From Anaerolineales bacterium (GTDB lineage: Bacteria; Chloroflexota; Anaerolineae; Anaerolineales; Villigracilaceae): a stretch of 64,000 nt of DNA. The stretch spans positions 1-64,000 of the forward strand of contig JAEURH010000003.1 in NCBI GenBank assembly GCA_016789365.1, written 5' to 3'. The notes beneath the pieces were generated by a model. It saw nothing but the letters and a program-made list of their open reading frames with translations, did no database searches and was not told the DNA's origin. The translations under genes were made by a program, and so were the position numbers. Every line of letters starts with the position of its first letter. Position 1 is the first letter of the stretch. Positions 31,698 through 39,082 of this stretch are shown here, one piece after another.

Positions 31698-33983
31698 ATG
31701 GAAACATCGCTGATTCAATTCACCTTTTTGTTGTTCGTTGCCGCGCTGTATTTGCCAGTGATTTTCTTTACGCTTCAACGGCGAGATGAAGCACAAGCGT
31801 TTGCGACTTGGCTGGTGGTGTTATATGCCTTAATCGCCATGGTGATTAACGTCACAGAGGCAGTTTGGCAAAATCAGAATGATGCGTTTCTGTTCATTGG
31901 CATCAATACCTACGTTGCCTTTACGTTGGTTGCGGTTTTGATGATTGCCCTGCAAACGTTTTTGAAAAATGAAATCTGGTGGCTGTGGCTCGGCTTTTGG
32001 CTGTTTTGGGGGTTAGGCTTAGCATTAATTTTAACCAACGCGCTTGATTTATCCGATATTGTTTGGACGAACGGCAATTTTATTTTATATCGTTCACGCC
32101 TCGGTCCCGCTTGGGCAATTTTAGGTTGGTTGATTCTTATCATTTCAATGATATTAAGTTTAGCCAATGCCAATCGGCAAACCCGTCAGCCGTTATTACG
32201 CAACCGTTTGAATTATTGGCTGATACCTATTTTCTTTACACTCGTTGGCGATATTTTATTATTCTCTGGTGTTTATATTCTCACGCAGCCGTTTCGTTTA
32301 GCAACTGCTATCGGCATGGCGTATGTTGTCATCACCCATTATGTACCTGACTTAAAAAATAACTTACGCCGCGCGCTCATTTATCTGCTTAGCATTCTTG
32401 CAATTGTCGGTTTTTATATTGGGGTCTTTCTGCTCATTCAAGCCTTTTTAGGCAGAACGCCAGGCTTCAATCCTATTTGGGCGGGCGCATTTGTAGCATT
32501 GCTCATTGCAATTATTTTTCCACCGCTTACTTCACGCGTTTCAAAAGCCGTCACCAAATGGATGAAGGGCGACCAATATGATGCCAGTGCCACTATTCAT
32601 CAGTATAGTCAAAACATTAGCAATATTTTAGATATGGATAGGCTCGCTAGCATTGCCGTCGGCATCATGCTTGAAGTGATGCAAATTGAACGTGGCTTTT
32701 TATTTTTGGTAGATACAGAACGCCAAGCCGATGGTAAACGCGTGTATAAAATTCGTTCTGCCCGTAGCCCCGAAGAAAGACAAATTGTAGCGGTTGAATT
32801 ACAAGAAGATGGAATCATCGCTTCATTCTTAACGCGTGAGGGAAAACCGCTTCTACAATATGACCTCGACCTGTTGCCTGCTTTTCGAAATGCTTCTACC
32901 GTCGAGCGGAATTGGTTCTCACAATTGCGCACCGAAGTTTATATTCCCATCTTTGCTAAAAAACAATGGATTGGTTTATTAGCCTTTGGTGCAAAGTTAA
33001 GCGGCAATCGCTTTACACAAGAAGACTTAAATGTATTAAGCGCCCATGCCAACCAAACCGCCGTAGCACTTGAAAATGCTCGCTTGGTAGATAATTTGAT
33101 GAGCCTCAACCAAGAACTACGCAGTGCCAGACGCGCCCTAGAAAGAAATAATCAAGAACTGCAACGCATTGACCAAGCCAAGTCTGATTTCATTAGCATT
33201 GCATCACACGAATTACGCACGCCTCTCACTGTGATGAAAGGCTACACTGAAATGATGATGGAAGATAACAGGTTAGATGCAAGCCTCAAAAACATGGTTA
33301 AGAAAATGAACGAAGGCACCATGCGTTTGCACGAAATTATGGATTCGATGTTTGACGTGGCACAAATTGACTCACGCTCACTCAAACCGCATCTACAACC
33401 TGTAGATTTGGGTAAATTAATTCATGATGTTTGTGTGGAACAATCGAAAACTGCAAATGAACGCGAGCAAAAAATTACGGTGGCTTTGCCTCCGCTTCCG
33501 CAAGTGAAAGCCGACCAAAACTTATTAAAGAAAATGTTTCATCACTTAATTCGCAATGCCATTAAGTTCACACCCAACGGTGGCAAAATTACAGTGATTG
33601 GCAATCAAATTCCACCTGTTATTAATTTACCAAATGGTGGTGTAGAAATTACAATCATTGATACTGGTGTAGGCGTTGACCCGAATTTACGCGAGACTAT
33701 TTTCACCAAGTTTTATCAGCCTGGAGAATTGGGCAAACACTCTACTAGCAAGAGCAGATTCAAAGGCGGTGGTGCTGGACTTGGACTTGCTTTATCAAAA
33801 GGAATCATCGAAGCGCATGGCGGAAAAATTTGGGTAGAAAGCCCAGGTTATGATGAAGTGAATTTCCCCGGTAGCCAATTTCATATTATTTTGCCATTAG
33901 AAAAGCTAGAAAATGGTCAATCGCATAAGATAAGTGACGGCGTGAAATACGGGTTAAAAAGTGAAAACGAAGTGCGGACGTAA
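31698..33983 (+). CDS. Membrane sensor histidine kinase (multi-TM, GAF, HisKA, HATPase)
   Basis: A 761-residue kinase. Residues 1 to ~285 hold about eight hydrophobic helices (for example FTLVAVLMIALQTFL and IPIFFTLVGDILLF), like the 7TM-type sensor regions. A GAF domain follows (~305-465), a short coiled coil (LNQELRSARRALERNNQEL), HisKA with His504 in SIASHELRTPLTV, and an ATPase domain with HHLIRNAIKFTPNGG, IDTGVGVDP and GAGLGLALSKG. It has no receiver domain and no adjacent response regulator. It diverges from the GH13 gene with a 53-base gap. Its stop codon lies inside the loop of its terminator. Confidence 0.9.
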   Translation: METSLIQFTFLLFVAALYLPVIFFTLQRRDEAQAFATWLVVLYALIAMVINVTEAVWQNQNDAFLFIGINTYVAFTLVAVLMIALQTFLKNEIWWLWLGFWLFWGLGLALILTNALDLSDIVWTNGNFILYRSRLGPAWAILGWLILIISMILSLANANRQTRQPLLRNRLNYWLIPIFFTLVGDILLFSGVYILTQPFRLATAIGMAYVVITHYVPDLKNNLRRALIYLLSILAIVGFYIGVFLLIQAFLGRTPGFNPIWAGAFVALLIAIIFPPLTSRVSKAVTKWMKGDQYDASATIHQYSQNISNILDMDRLASIAVGIMLEVMQIERGFLFLVDTERQADGKRVYKIRSARSPEERQIVAVELQEDGIIASFLTREGKPLLQYDLDLLPAFRNASTVERNWFSQLRTEVYIPIFAKKQWIGLLAFGAKLSGNRFTQEDLNVLSAHANQTAVALENARLVDNLMSLNQELRSARRALERNNQELQRIDQAKSDFISIASHELRTPLTVMKGYTEMMMEDNRLDASLKNMVKKMNEGTMRLHEIMDSMFDVAQIDSRSLKPHLQPVDLGKLIHDVCVEQSKTANEREQKITVALPPLPQVKADQNLLKKMFHHLIRNAIKFTPNGGKITVIGNQIPPVINLPNGGVEITIIDTGVGVDPNLRETIFTKFYQPGELGKHSTSKSRFKGGGAGLGLALSKGIIEAHGGKIWVESPGYDEVNFPGSQFHIILPLEKLENGQSHKISDGVKYGLKSENEVRT

Positions 33984-33993
33984 CGTCCGCACT
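33971..33993 (+). terminator. Terminator whose loop is the kinase stop codon
   Basis: AGTGCGGACG (33971-33980) pairs with CGTCCGCACT (33984-33993) and the three-base loop is the TAA stop. TTTTTATAT follows. The left arm is therefore coding (last codons of the kinase). The next gene, convergent, ends 2 bases later. Confidence 0.88.
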
Positions 33994-33995
33994 TT

Positions 33996-35126
33996 TTATA
34001 TCTTCTTTTTATACACGCGATTATTTTTATATTCCACCCCATTTAAGTTTTTCAAGTCTGCACGCATTTGCTCAGTGGTTTCGGCAACTTGAGTCATTTC
34101 TACATGTGAAAATTGACTAAATTCCAATAATGTTTTTCCCATTGCATAATATAACAAAGCATTTCCGCCATGCCCTTGATGTTTGGGCAGAATTCCCATA
34201 CCATTCACAGAGACTGTGTTTGTACGACGAATTTCCAGCAAAATATCAAGCAGACCAAACGGGAACAACTTTCCCCTAGCACGTTGAAGCGCGGCACTCA
34301 CATCATGGAATGCAAATAAAAATCCAACCACATCTTCACCATGCGTAATAATTTTTATCAAACGATAATCAGCAATCGTCATAATATTTTCAACCACAAA
34401 ATCAATTTCACGTTGCGTGAGCGGATAATATTCCCAATTATTTACAAAAGCATTGTTATACGCCAAGCCGATTCTATCTGCCCATTTCAATAATTCTTTT
34501 TTACTTTTGAAAGTTTTAATTTCAAGGTTGCCACGTTGCATCACGCGCTCAGCAATTTTTTCAACACGCTCTGGCATTTGAAATTTATCAGCAGGAAGAT
34601 AACAAGATACAAAATCTACCTCTTTGATGAAACCCTGCGCTTCGATTAATTCGGGGTAATAGGAGTGATTGTAATTGAGCATGGTCATTGTTTGACGATG
34701 TTCAAAACCAAAGGTCAGTGTTCCATATCCATCTAACGGACCCATTCCTTTAGGACCGATTAACATATTTAATCCGCGTGACTTTGCCCAATCAAATACT
34801 GTATTGAATAAAGCCGTTGCAGTTTCAATATTATTTTCACATTCAAAAAAATAAAAATCAGCAGTTTTTTCTTTATGATATTGATTGAAAGGTTTATTTT
34901 CAATCGCGGCAATGCGACCGACATCTTTACCATCTCGCGCAGCAATAAAAAAATCTACATCCGAATGTTCGTGGAACGGATGCTTTTTTCGATTTAATTG
35001 ATTATAGGCATCAATATTTAACGGCGGAACCCATTGCGGACAATTTGCATAAATTTGATAAGGCAATTCTATAAAACGCTTAACCTGCTTTTTATTCTCA
35101 GTATCTACTTTTTCAATAATCAGCAT
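33996..35126 (-). CDS. GNAT-fold protein (probable N-acetyltransferase-like)
   Basis: A 376-residue protein started at MLIIEKVDTE because GGAGG lies 5 bases upstream; a longer frame begins at 35153. Signature parts are ELPYQIYANCPQWVPPL near the start, KGMGPLDGYGTLTFGFEH in the middle and GMGILPKHQGHGGNALLYY near 320, the last resembling an acetyl-CoA-binding loop. Proteins of this type are annotated as GNAT-like or hypothetical and have two related halves. The substrate is unknown. It converges with the histidine kinase gene. Confidence 0.75.
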   Translation of the reverse strand: MLIIEKVDTENKKQVKRFIELPYQIYANCPQWVPPLNIDAYNQLNRKKHPFHEHSDVDFFIAARDGKDVGRIAAIENKPFNQYHKEKTADFYFFECENNIETATALFNTVFDWAKSRGLNMLIGPKGMGPLDGYGTLTFGFEHRQTMTMLNYNHSYYPELIEAQGFIKEVDFVSCYLPADKFQMPERVEKIAERVMQRGNLEIKTFKSKKELLKWADRIGLAYNNAFVNNWEYYPLTQREIDFVVENIMTIADYRLIKIITHGEDVVGFLFAFHDVSAALQRARGKLFPFGLLDILLEIRRTNTVSVNGMGILPKHQGHGGNALLYYAMGKTLLEFSQFSHVEMTQVAETTEQMRADLKNLNGVEYKNNRVYKKKI

Positions 35127-35247
35127 GAATGCCTCCGTGTAGAGATAACCCACAAAACAAGAGATGGTTTTGCATCCAATACTCCAGTATCTAGCCTCTT
35201 ATATTCCCTCATGCTATACTTGACCCATTCCATTACTGAGGCAACCG

Positions 35248-36510
35248 ATGACAGGAAAAACTCACCAAGAAATGCTCGCCAAATACGCCGAAGCGATTGT
35301 AAAAGTCGGCTTGAATATTCGTGCAGGTCAAAGACTCATTATCACCTTAGGTTCGACGCGTGGCGTGCCGAATGAATTTGCTCCACTGGTTCGAGAAATC
35401 GCCAAATCAGCGTATTCTGTCGGCGCGAAATATGTAGATGCCATTTTTGCAGATGAAGAAATGTTACGCATCCGCGCACAACATGCGCCGAAAGATTCTT
35501 TTGATGCATATTCCAAATGGCAAATTGATGCAGTTGTAGATATGATTCAAAATGGCGATGCGTTGCTTTCCATTGCAGGCTCCAACCCCGATTTGCTCGG
35601 TGGCTTAGACCCTGAAGTTGTCGGCAAAATGCAAAACACACACATCAAAAATTGGTCGCCGATTAGCGAAAAAGTAACCACGAATGCAACCAATTGGTGT
35701 GTGGTCGCTGCGGCTGGGCAGGCATGGGCGCAAAAAATATTCCCAGATTTATCTGCTGAAAAAGCGCAAGAAAAACTTTGGCAAGCCATTTTTGAAACCA
35801 CAAGAATTGACCAACCAGACCCAATCGCCGCGTGGGGCAAACATATTGTGGCATTAAAAGAACGCGCAAATTATCTACAAGCCAAACAATACACAGGTTT
35901 ACACTACAAAGCCGAAGGCACAGATTTTACTTTGGGCTTGCCGTATGGTCACAGATGGATAAGCGCACAATCGCTGGCACAAAATGGAATCGCATTTACA
36001 GCCAATATGCCTACTGAAGAAGTTTTCACATTGCCTGATAGAAACCGCGCTGATGGAGTTATTTCAGCAACATTCCCATTAAGTTATGGCGGCATTTTGA
36101 TTGAAGATTTTCAAGTGACTTTTGAAAACGGACGCATTGTAAAAGTCACTGCGAAAAAAGGTGAAGAAGCATTAAAGAAATTAGTTGAAACAGATGAAGG
36201 TTCACAACGCCTGGGTGAAGTTGCACTTGTACCTGCTTCTTCCCCTATTGGTCAACGCGGACATCTTTTCTACAACACATTATTTGATGAAAACGCCTCA
36301 TGCCACATCGCCATTGGACGCGCTTATCGCTTCACATTAACTGGTGGTGAAGAATTGACCGATGAAGAATTTATCTCATCTGGTGGCAACGTCTCACTCA
36401 ATCATGTGGATTTTATGATTGGCTCCAATAAAATGGATATTGATGGCATCACCAAAGACGGTAATCGCGAACCCGTCATGCGAAATGGCGAGTGGGCAAT
36501 TAATTTGTAA
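35248..36510 (+). CDS. M29 family aminopeptidase
   Basis: A 420-residue metalloexopeptidase of the thermophilic aminopeptidase (AmpS/AmpT/PepS) family. Candidate metal ligands are in FTANMPTEEVFTLPDRN, LGEVALVP, CHIAIG and LNHVDFMIGS, the expected order. These dimeric enzymes remove N-terminal residues from peptides, using cobalt or zinc. No signal peptide, so cytosolic. It may act with oligoendopeptidase F (49768-51576) in peptide turnover. An ATG at 35248 follows a GAGGCAACC ribosome-binding site. Confidence 0.92.
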   Translation: MTGKTHQEMLAKYAEAIVKVGLNIRAGQRLIITLGSTRGVPNEFAPLVREIAKSAYSVGAKYVDAIFADEEMLRIRAQHAPKDSFDAYSKWQIDAVVDMIQNGDALLSIAGSNPDLLGGLDPEVVGKMQNTHIKNWSPISEKVTTNATNWCVVAAAGQAWAQKIFPDLSAEKAQEKLWQAIFETTRIDQPDPIAAWGKHIVALKERANYLQAKQYTGLHYKAEGTDFTLGLPYGHRWISAQSLAQNGIAFTANMPTEEVFTLPDRNRADGVISATFPLSYGGILIEDFQVTFENGRIVKVTAKKGEEALKKLVETDEGSQRLGEVALVPASSPIGQRGHLFYNTLFDENASCHIAIGRAYRFTLTGGEELTDEEFISSGGNVSLNHVDFMIGSNKMDIDGITKDGNREPVMRNGEWAINL

Positions 36511-36522
36511 ACTTAATTTAAT

Positions 36523-36585
36523 TAGCCACAGAGGTCACAGAGTTTTTTGAGAAAACCTCAAAGGTCTCTGTGTTCTCTGTGGCTA
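36523..36585. repeat. Palindrome family GCCACAGAGnnCACAGAG, copy 2
   Basis: The left arm TAGCCACAGAGGTCACAGAG (36523-36542) pairs with CTCTGTGTTCTCTGTGGCTA (36566-36585) with two central mismatches. It lies directly before the start of the membrane protein at 36600 and creates a false upstream extension of that frame. Confidence 0.9.
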
Positions 36586-36599
36586 AGAAAGAAGTACAC

Positions 36600-37178
36600 A
36601 TGGCTGGAAAAATAAAACTCAATTCAGACGAAATGTTACAGTCTGAATTCAAATACATCACCCAAAACGCTTTTCAATCTAATGAAGACCGTTCTCGTTT
36701 TTCATCTTACTATTTTGTAACTGTTGGTTCATTTGTTGCCGCAATTTTAGGCTCGCCCTCCGCCTTAGGTGATAAAACCATTGCGCTTGCATTTTTTATT
36801 CTATTTACAACATTAACTGCTATGGGGTCATTTACATTAGCACAATTGGCAAGGTTACGCGCCGCATGGCATGAAGCGGTAGAAGCCATGAATCAAATTA
36901 AAAGTTATTACATCAATAGCAATAAAGAAATCAAACCCGCTTTCAAATGGCTTAAAAATATTCCACCAACTGATAAACCATATAGCATCGCCAACTTAAT
37001 CGCAATGGAAGTCGCCATGTTAAGTTCGCTCACGGCTGGCGCAGGCGTTTATTTTTTACTCACAACATTCAATGGCATAACTTCATTCAGTTGGTTAATC
37101 ATTACGCTCAGCAGTATCGTGAATTACATATTACAAATGATGTGGTACAAAAAATTGTTAGTGGATGACCATGCCTAG
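36600..37178 (+). CDS. Membrane protein of unknown function (four helices)
   Basis: A 192-residue protein started at MAGKIKLNSDEML; an upstream in-frame start would be encoded by the palindrome and is rejected. Four hydrophobic segments are visible: YYFVTVGSFVAAILG, ALAFFILFTTLTAMGSFTL, MEVAMLSSLTAGAGVYFLL and FSWLIITLSSIVNYIL. The N-terminal ~45 residues are soluble (EFKYITQNAFQSNEDRSRF). I do not recognise a family. It overlaps the next gene by 14 bases, starting a compact five-gene cassette. Confidence 0.75.
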   Translation: MAGKIKLNSDEMLQSEFKYITQNAFQSNEDRSRFSSYYFVTVGSFVAAILGSPSALGDKTIALAFFILFTTLTAMGSFTLAQLARLRAAWHEAVEAMNQIKSYYINSNKEIKPAFKWLKNIPPTDKPYSIANLIAMEVAMLSSLTAGAGVYFLLTTFNGITSFSWLIITLSSIVNYILQMMWYKKLLVDDHA

Positions 37179-37770
37179 AGATTACGAGAATCAATCGCCT
37201 ATCGCTTTTCAAAGATTGCCAGAATATACGCAAGATGAAGAATGGATAAAAGATTTACTGCATCGTGGAAACATTGCCCGCATCGCTTCTCGTTTTGACC
37301 TACAGCCGTTTATTAATACCTCAACCTTTTTCTACGACCAAGCCAGTCAGCGCATTATCTTTCATTCCAACATCGCAGGGCGGATTCGCGCAAATATCGA
37401 AAAACATCCCGAAGTTTGTGTAGAAGTCAGCGAGTTTGGGAAATTATTACCTTCCAACATTGCTTTAGAATTTTCATTACAATATCGCAGTGTTTTAGTT
37501 TTCGGGAAAGCCTTTTTGATAGAAGATGAAAACGAAAAGAAAAAAGTTCTTCATCAACTTATTGACAAATACTTCGGTGACATGCAAATAGACAAAGATT
37601 ACCGCTCCGCAACCGACAAAGAACTTAAACGTACATCTGTTTATGAAATCAAAATTGAGTCGTGGAGCGGCAAACAAAACTGGAAAGACATCACCGACCA
37701 AAGCGATGAATGGTCTGCGCTTGACCCAAAATGGTTTGATTTCTATAAATCAAAAAAATTTGGAGAATAA
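37165..37770 (+). CDS. FMN-binding pyridoxamine-5'-phosphate-oxidase-like protein
   Basis: A 201-residue split-barrel flavoprotein. The barrel starts at ARIASRFDLQPFINTSTFFY and continues through IIFHSNIAGRIRANIEKHPEVCVEV, the typical region for FMN contacts; the C-terminus is KIESWSGKQNWK. Members of this superfamily reduce or oxidise small molecules (for example NimA-like proteins), but the substrate here is unknown. A second ATG two codons in is also possible. It overlaps the preceding membrane protein gene. Confidence 0.83.
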   Translation: MTMPRDYENQSPIAFQRLPEYTQDEEWIKDLLHRGNIARIASRFDLQPFINTSTFFYDQASQRIIFHSNIAGRIRANIEKHPEVCVEVSEFGKLLPSNIALEFSLQYRSVLVFGKAFLIEDENEKKKVLHQLIDKYFGDMQIDKDYRSATDKELKRTSVYEIKIESWSGKQNWKDITDQSDEWSALDPKWFDFYKSKKFGE

Positions 37771-37773
37771 ACA

Positions 37774-38016
37774 ATGTCTGGAACAACCGAAGAATTCAAA
37801 GTGGATGGCGAAAAACTGGTTGCGAAAATTAAAGAATTGATTCATGAAGGCAATATTCGCAAAGTCATCATCAAAGATAAAGATGGCAAAGTAATGATGG
37901 AAATTCCCGTCACATTTGGCGTTGTCGGCGTTTTGCTTGCCCCGCAACTTGCCGCCATTGGAGCAATTGCCGCTTTATTAAGCGAAGCAACCATTGTGGT
38001 TGAAAAAACGGAATAA
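37774..38016 (+). CDS. DUF4342 family protein
   Basis: An 80-residue protein matching DUF4342: VDGEKLVAKIKELIHEGNIRK, then VMMEIPVTFGVVGVLLAP and one hydrophobic helix (LAAIGAIAALLSEATIVVEK). Function is unknown; the plan suggests a small membrane-associated protein. It lies 3 bases after the flavoprotein and 2 bases before the methyltransferase gene. Confidence 0.85.
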   Translation: MSGTTEEFKVDGEKLVAKIKELIHEGNIRKVIIKDKDGKVMMEIPVTFGVVGVLLAPQLAAIGAIAALLSEATIVVEKTE

Positions 38017-38018
38017 AT

Positions 38019-38594
38019 ATGAAAACGTTTGTCGTCGTCTATTTTATTGGCATATTCATTGAAATGGCGATTCGCGCGCCAATTCGCAAAGCCCAACGCG
38101 GAGATGCAAAATCTGACCAACGAGTCACGACTCAAGAAAAAACTTTGCTTGGTTTGTTATTCCTCGCAATGTTCTTTATTCCATTGATTTATGCCTTCAC
38201 AAACTGGTTAGATTTTGCAAATTACACCTTACCCACTTGGGCAGGCTGGCTTGGAGTTGCAATTTTTGCATTTGCACTTTTCGTCTTCTGGCGCGCTCAT
38301 GTAGATTTAGGACTCAATTGGTCACCATCGCTTGAAATCCGCCAGAAGCATGAATTAATTACCAAAGGTATTTATAAATTAATTCGCCACCCAATGTATG
38401 CGTCACAATGGCTGTGGGTTATTGCACAACCTTTGCTATTACAAAATTGGATTGCAGGCTTTCTCAATTTGTTAGTATTTATCCCATTTTATTTCTTACG
38501 TGTCAAAGCCGAAGAAAAAATGATGCTCGACACGTTTGGTGAAGAATATAAAACGTATATGCAAAACACCGGTGGCGTGATTCCGAAATTGTAG
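38019..38594 (+). CDS. Isoprenylcysteine carboxyl methyltransferase-like membrane protein
   Basis: A 191-residue protein with four or five membrane helices and the ICMT/PEMT signature: TKGIYKLIRHPMYASQW, then RVKAEEKMMLDTFGEEYKTY. The family transfers methyl groups from AdoMet to lipids or lipid-linked acids inside the membrane. In bacteria lacking prenylated proteins the substrate is unknown. The gene is in the middle of the cassette with only 2 and 6 bases to its neighbours. Confidence 0.85.
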   Translation: MKTFVVVYFIGIFIEMAIRAPIRKAQRGDAKSDQRVTTQEKTLLGLLFLAMFFIPLIYAFTNWLDFANYTLPTWAGWLGVAIFAFALFVFWRAHVDLGLNWSPSLEIRQKHELITKGIYKLIRHPMYASQWLWVIAQPLLLQNWIAGFLNLLVFIPFYFLRVKAEEKMMLDTFGEEYKTYMQNTGGVIPKL

Positions 38595-38600
38595 GAAAAT

Positions 38601-39020
38601 ATGAAATCTTACCGAAAAGAGTTATGGTTTAATACCCAAAGCCGAAGAGCATTTATCAATATCACAAGTCAAGTAGAAGAGGCGTTGCGCGAAAGCGGAA
38701 TCAAAGAAGGCTTATGTTTGGTGAACGCTATGCACATCACCGCTTCTGTTTTCATCAATGACGATGAAAGCGGTTTGCACAAAGATTACGATAAATGGTT
38801 AGAAAAACTTGCTCCACATGAACCTGTAAATCAATATCAACACAATGATACTGGCGAAGATAATGCCGATGCTCACATGAAACGTCAAATCATGGGACGT
38901 GAAGTGGTAGTGGCTGTGACAAACAGCGAGTTAGATTTTGGAACGTGGGAACAAATTTTTTACGGCGAGTTTGATGGCAAAAGAAAAAAAAGAGTTTTAA
39001 TAAAAATTATTGGAGAGTAA
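38601..39020 (+). CDS. YjbQ/UPF0047 family protein
   Basis: A 139-residue protein of the secondary thiamine-phosphate synthase (YjbQ) family. The signature is [20 protein letters not shown] near the middle and [18 protein letters not shown] later, with the conserved histidines and asparagines. Family members show weak thiamine-phosphate synthase activity, but their real role is unknown. It is the last gene of the cassette that begins at 36600 and is followed by a terminator. Confidence 0.9.
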   Translation: MKSYRKELWFNTQSRRAFINITSQVEEALRESGIKEGLCLVNAMHITASVFINDDESGLHKDYDKWLEKLAPHEPVNQYQHNDTGEDNADAHMKRQIMGREVVVAVTNSELDFGTWEQIFYGEFDGKRKKRVLIKIIGE

Positions 39021-39041
39021 TTAACTTAATGCTTTGCCAAA

Positions 39042-39079
39042 ATAAAAACACTCCAAATTTTAATTTGGAGTGTTTTTAT
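39042..39079. terminator. Bidirectional terminator between yjbQ-type gene and giant repeat gene
   Basis: An 18-base perfect inverted repeat (ATAAAAACACTCCAAATT and complement, separated by two T bases) with T-runs both ways. It serves the convergent ends of the yjbQ-type gene and the giant gene. Confidence 0.9.
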
Positions 39080-39082
39080 ATC

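Noticed and set aside
36570..36599. Upstream start for the membrane protein at 36600
   Set aside because: The extra codons lie in the right arm of the CACAGAG palindrome.
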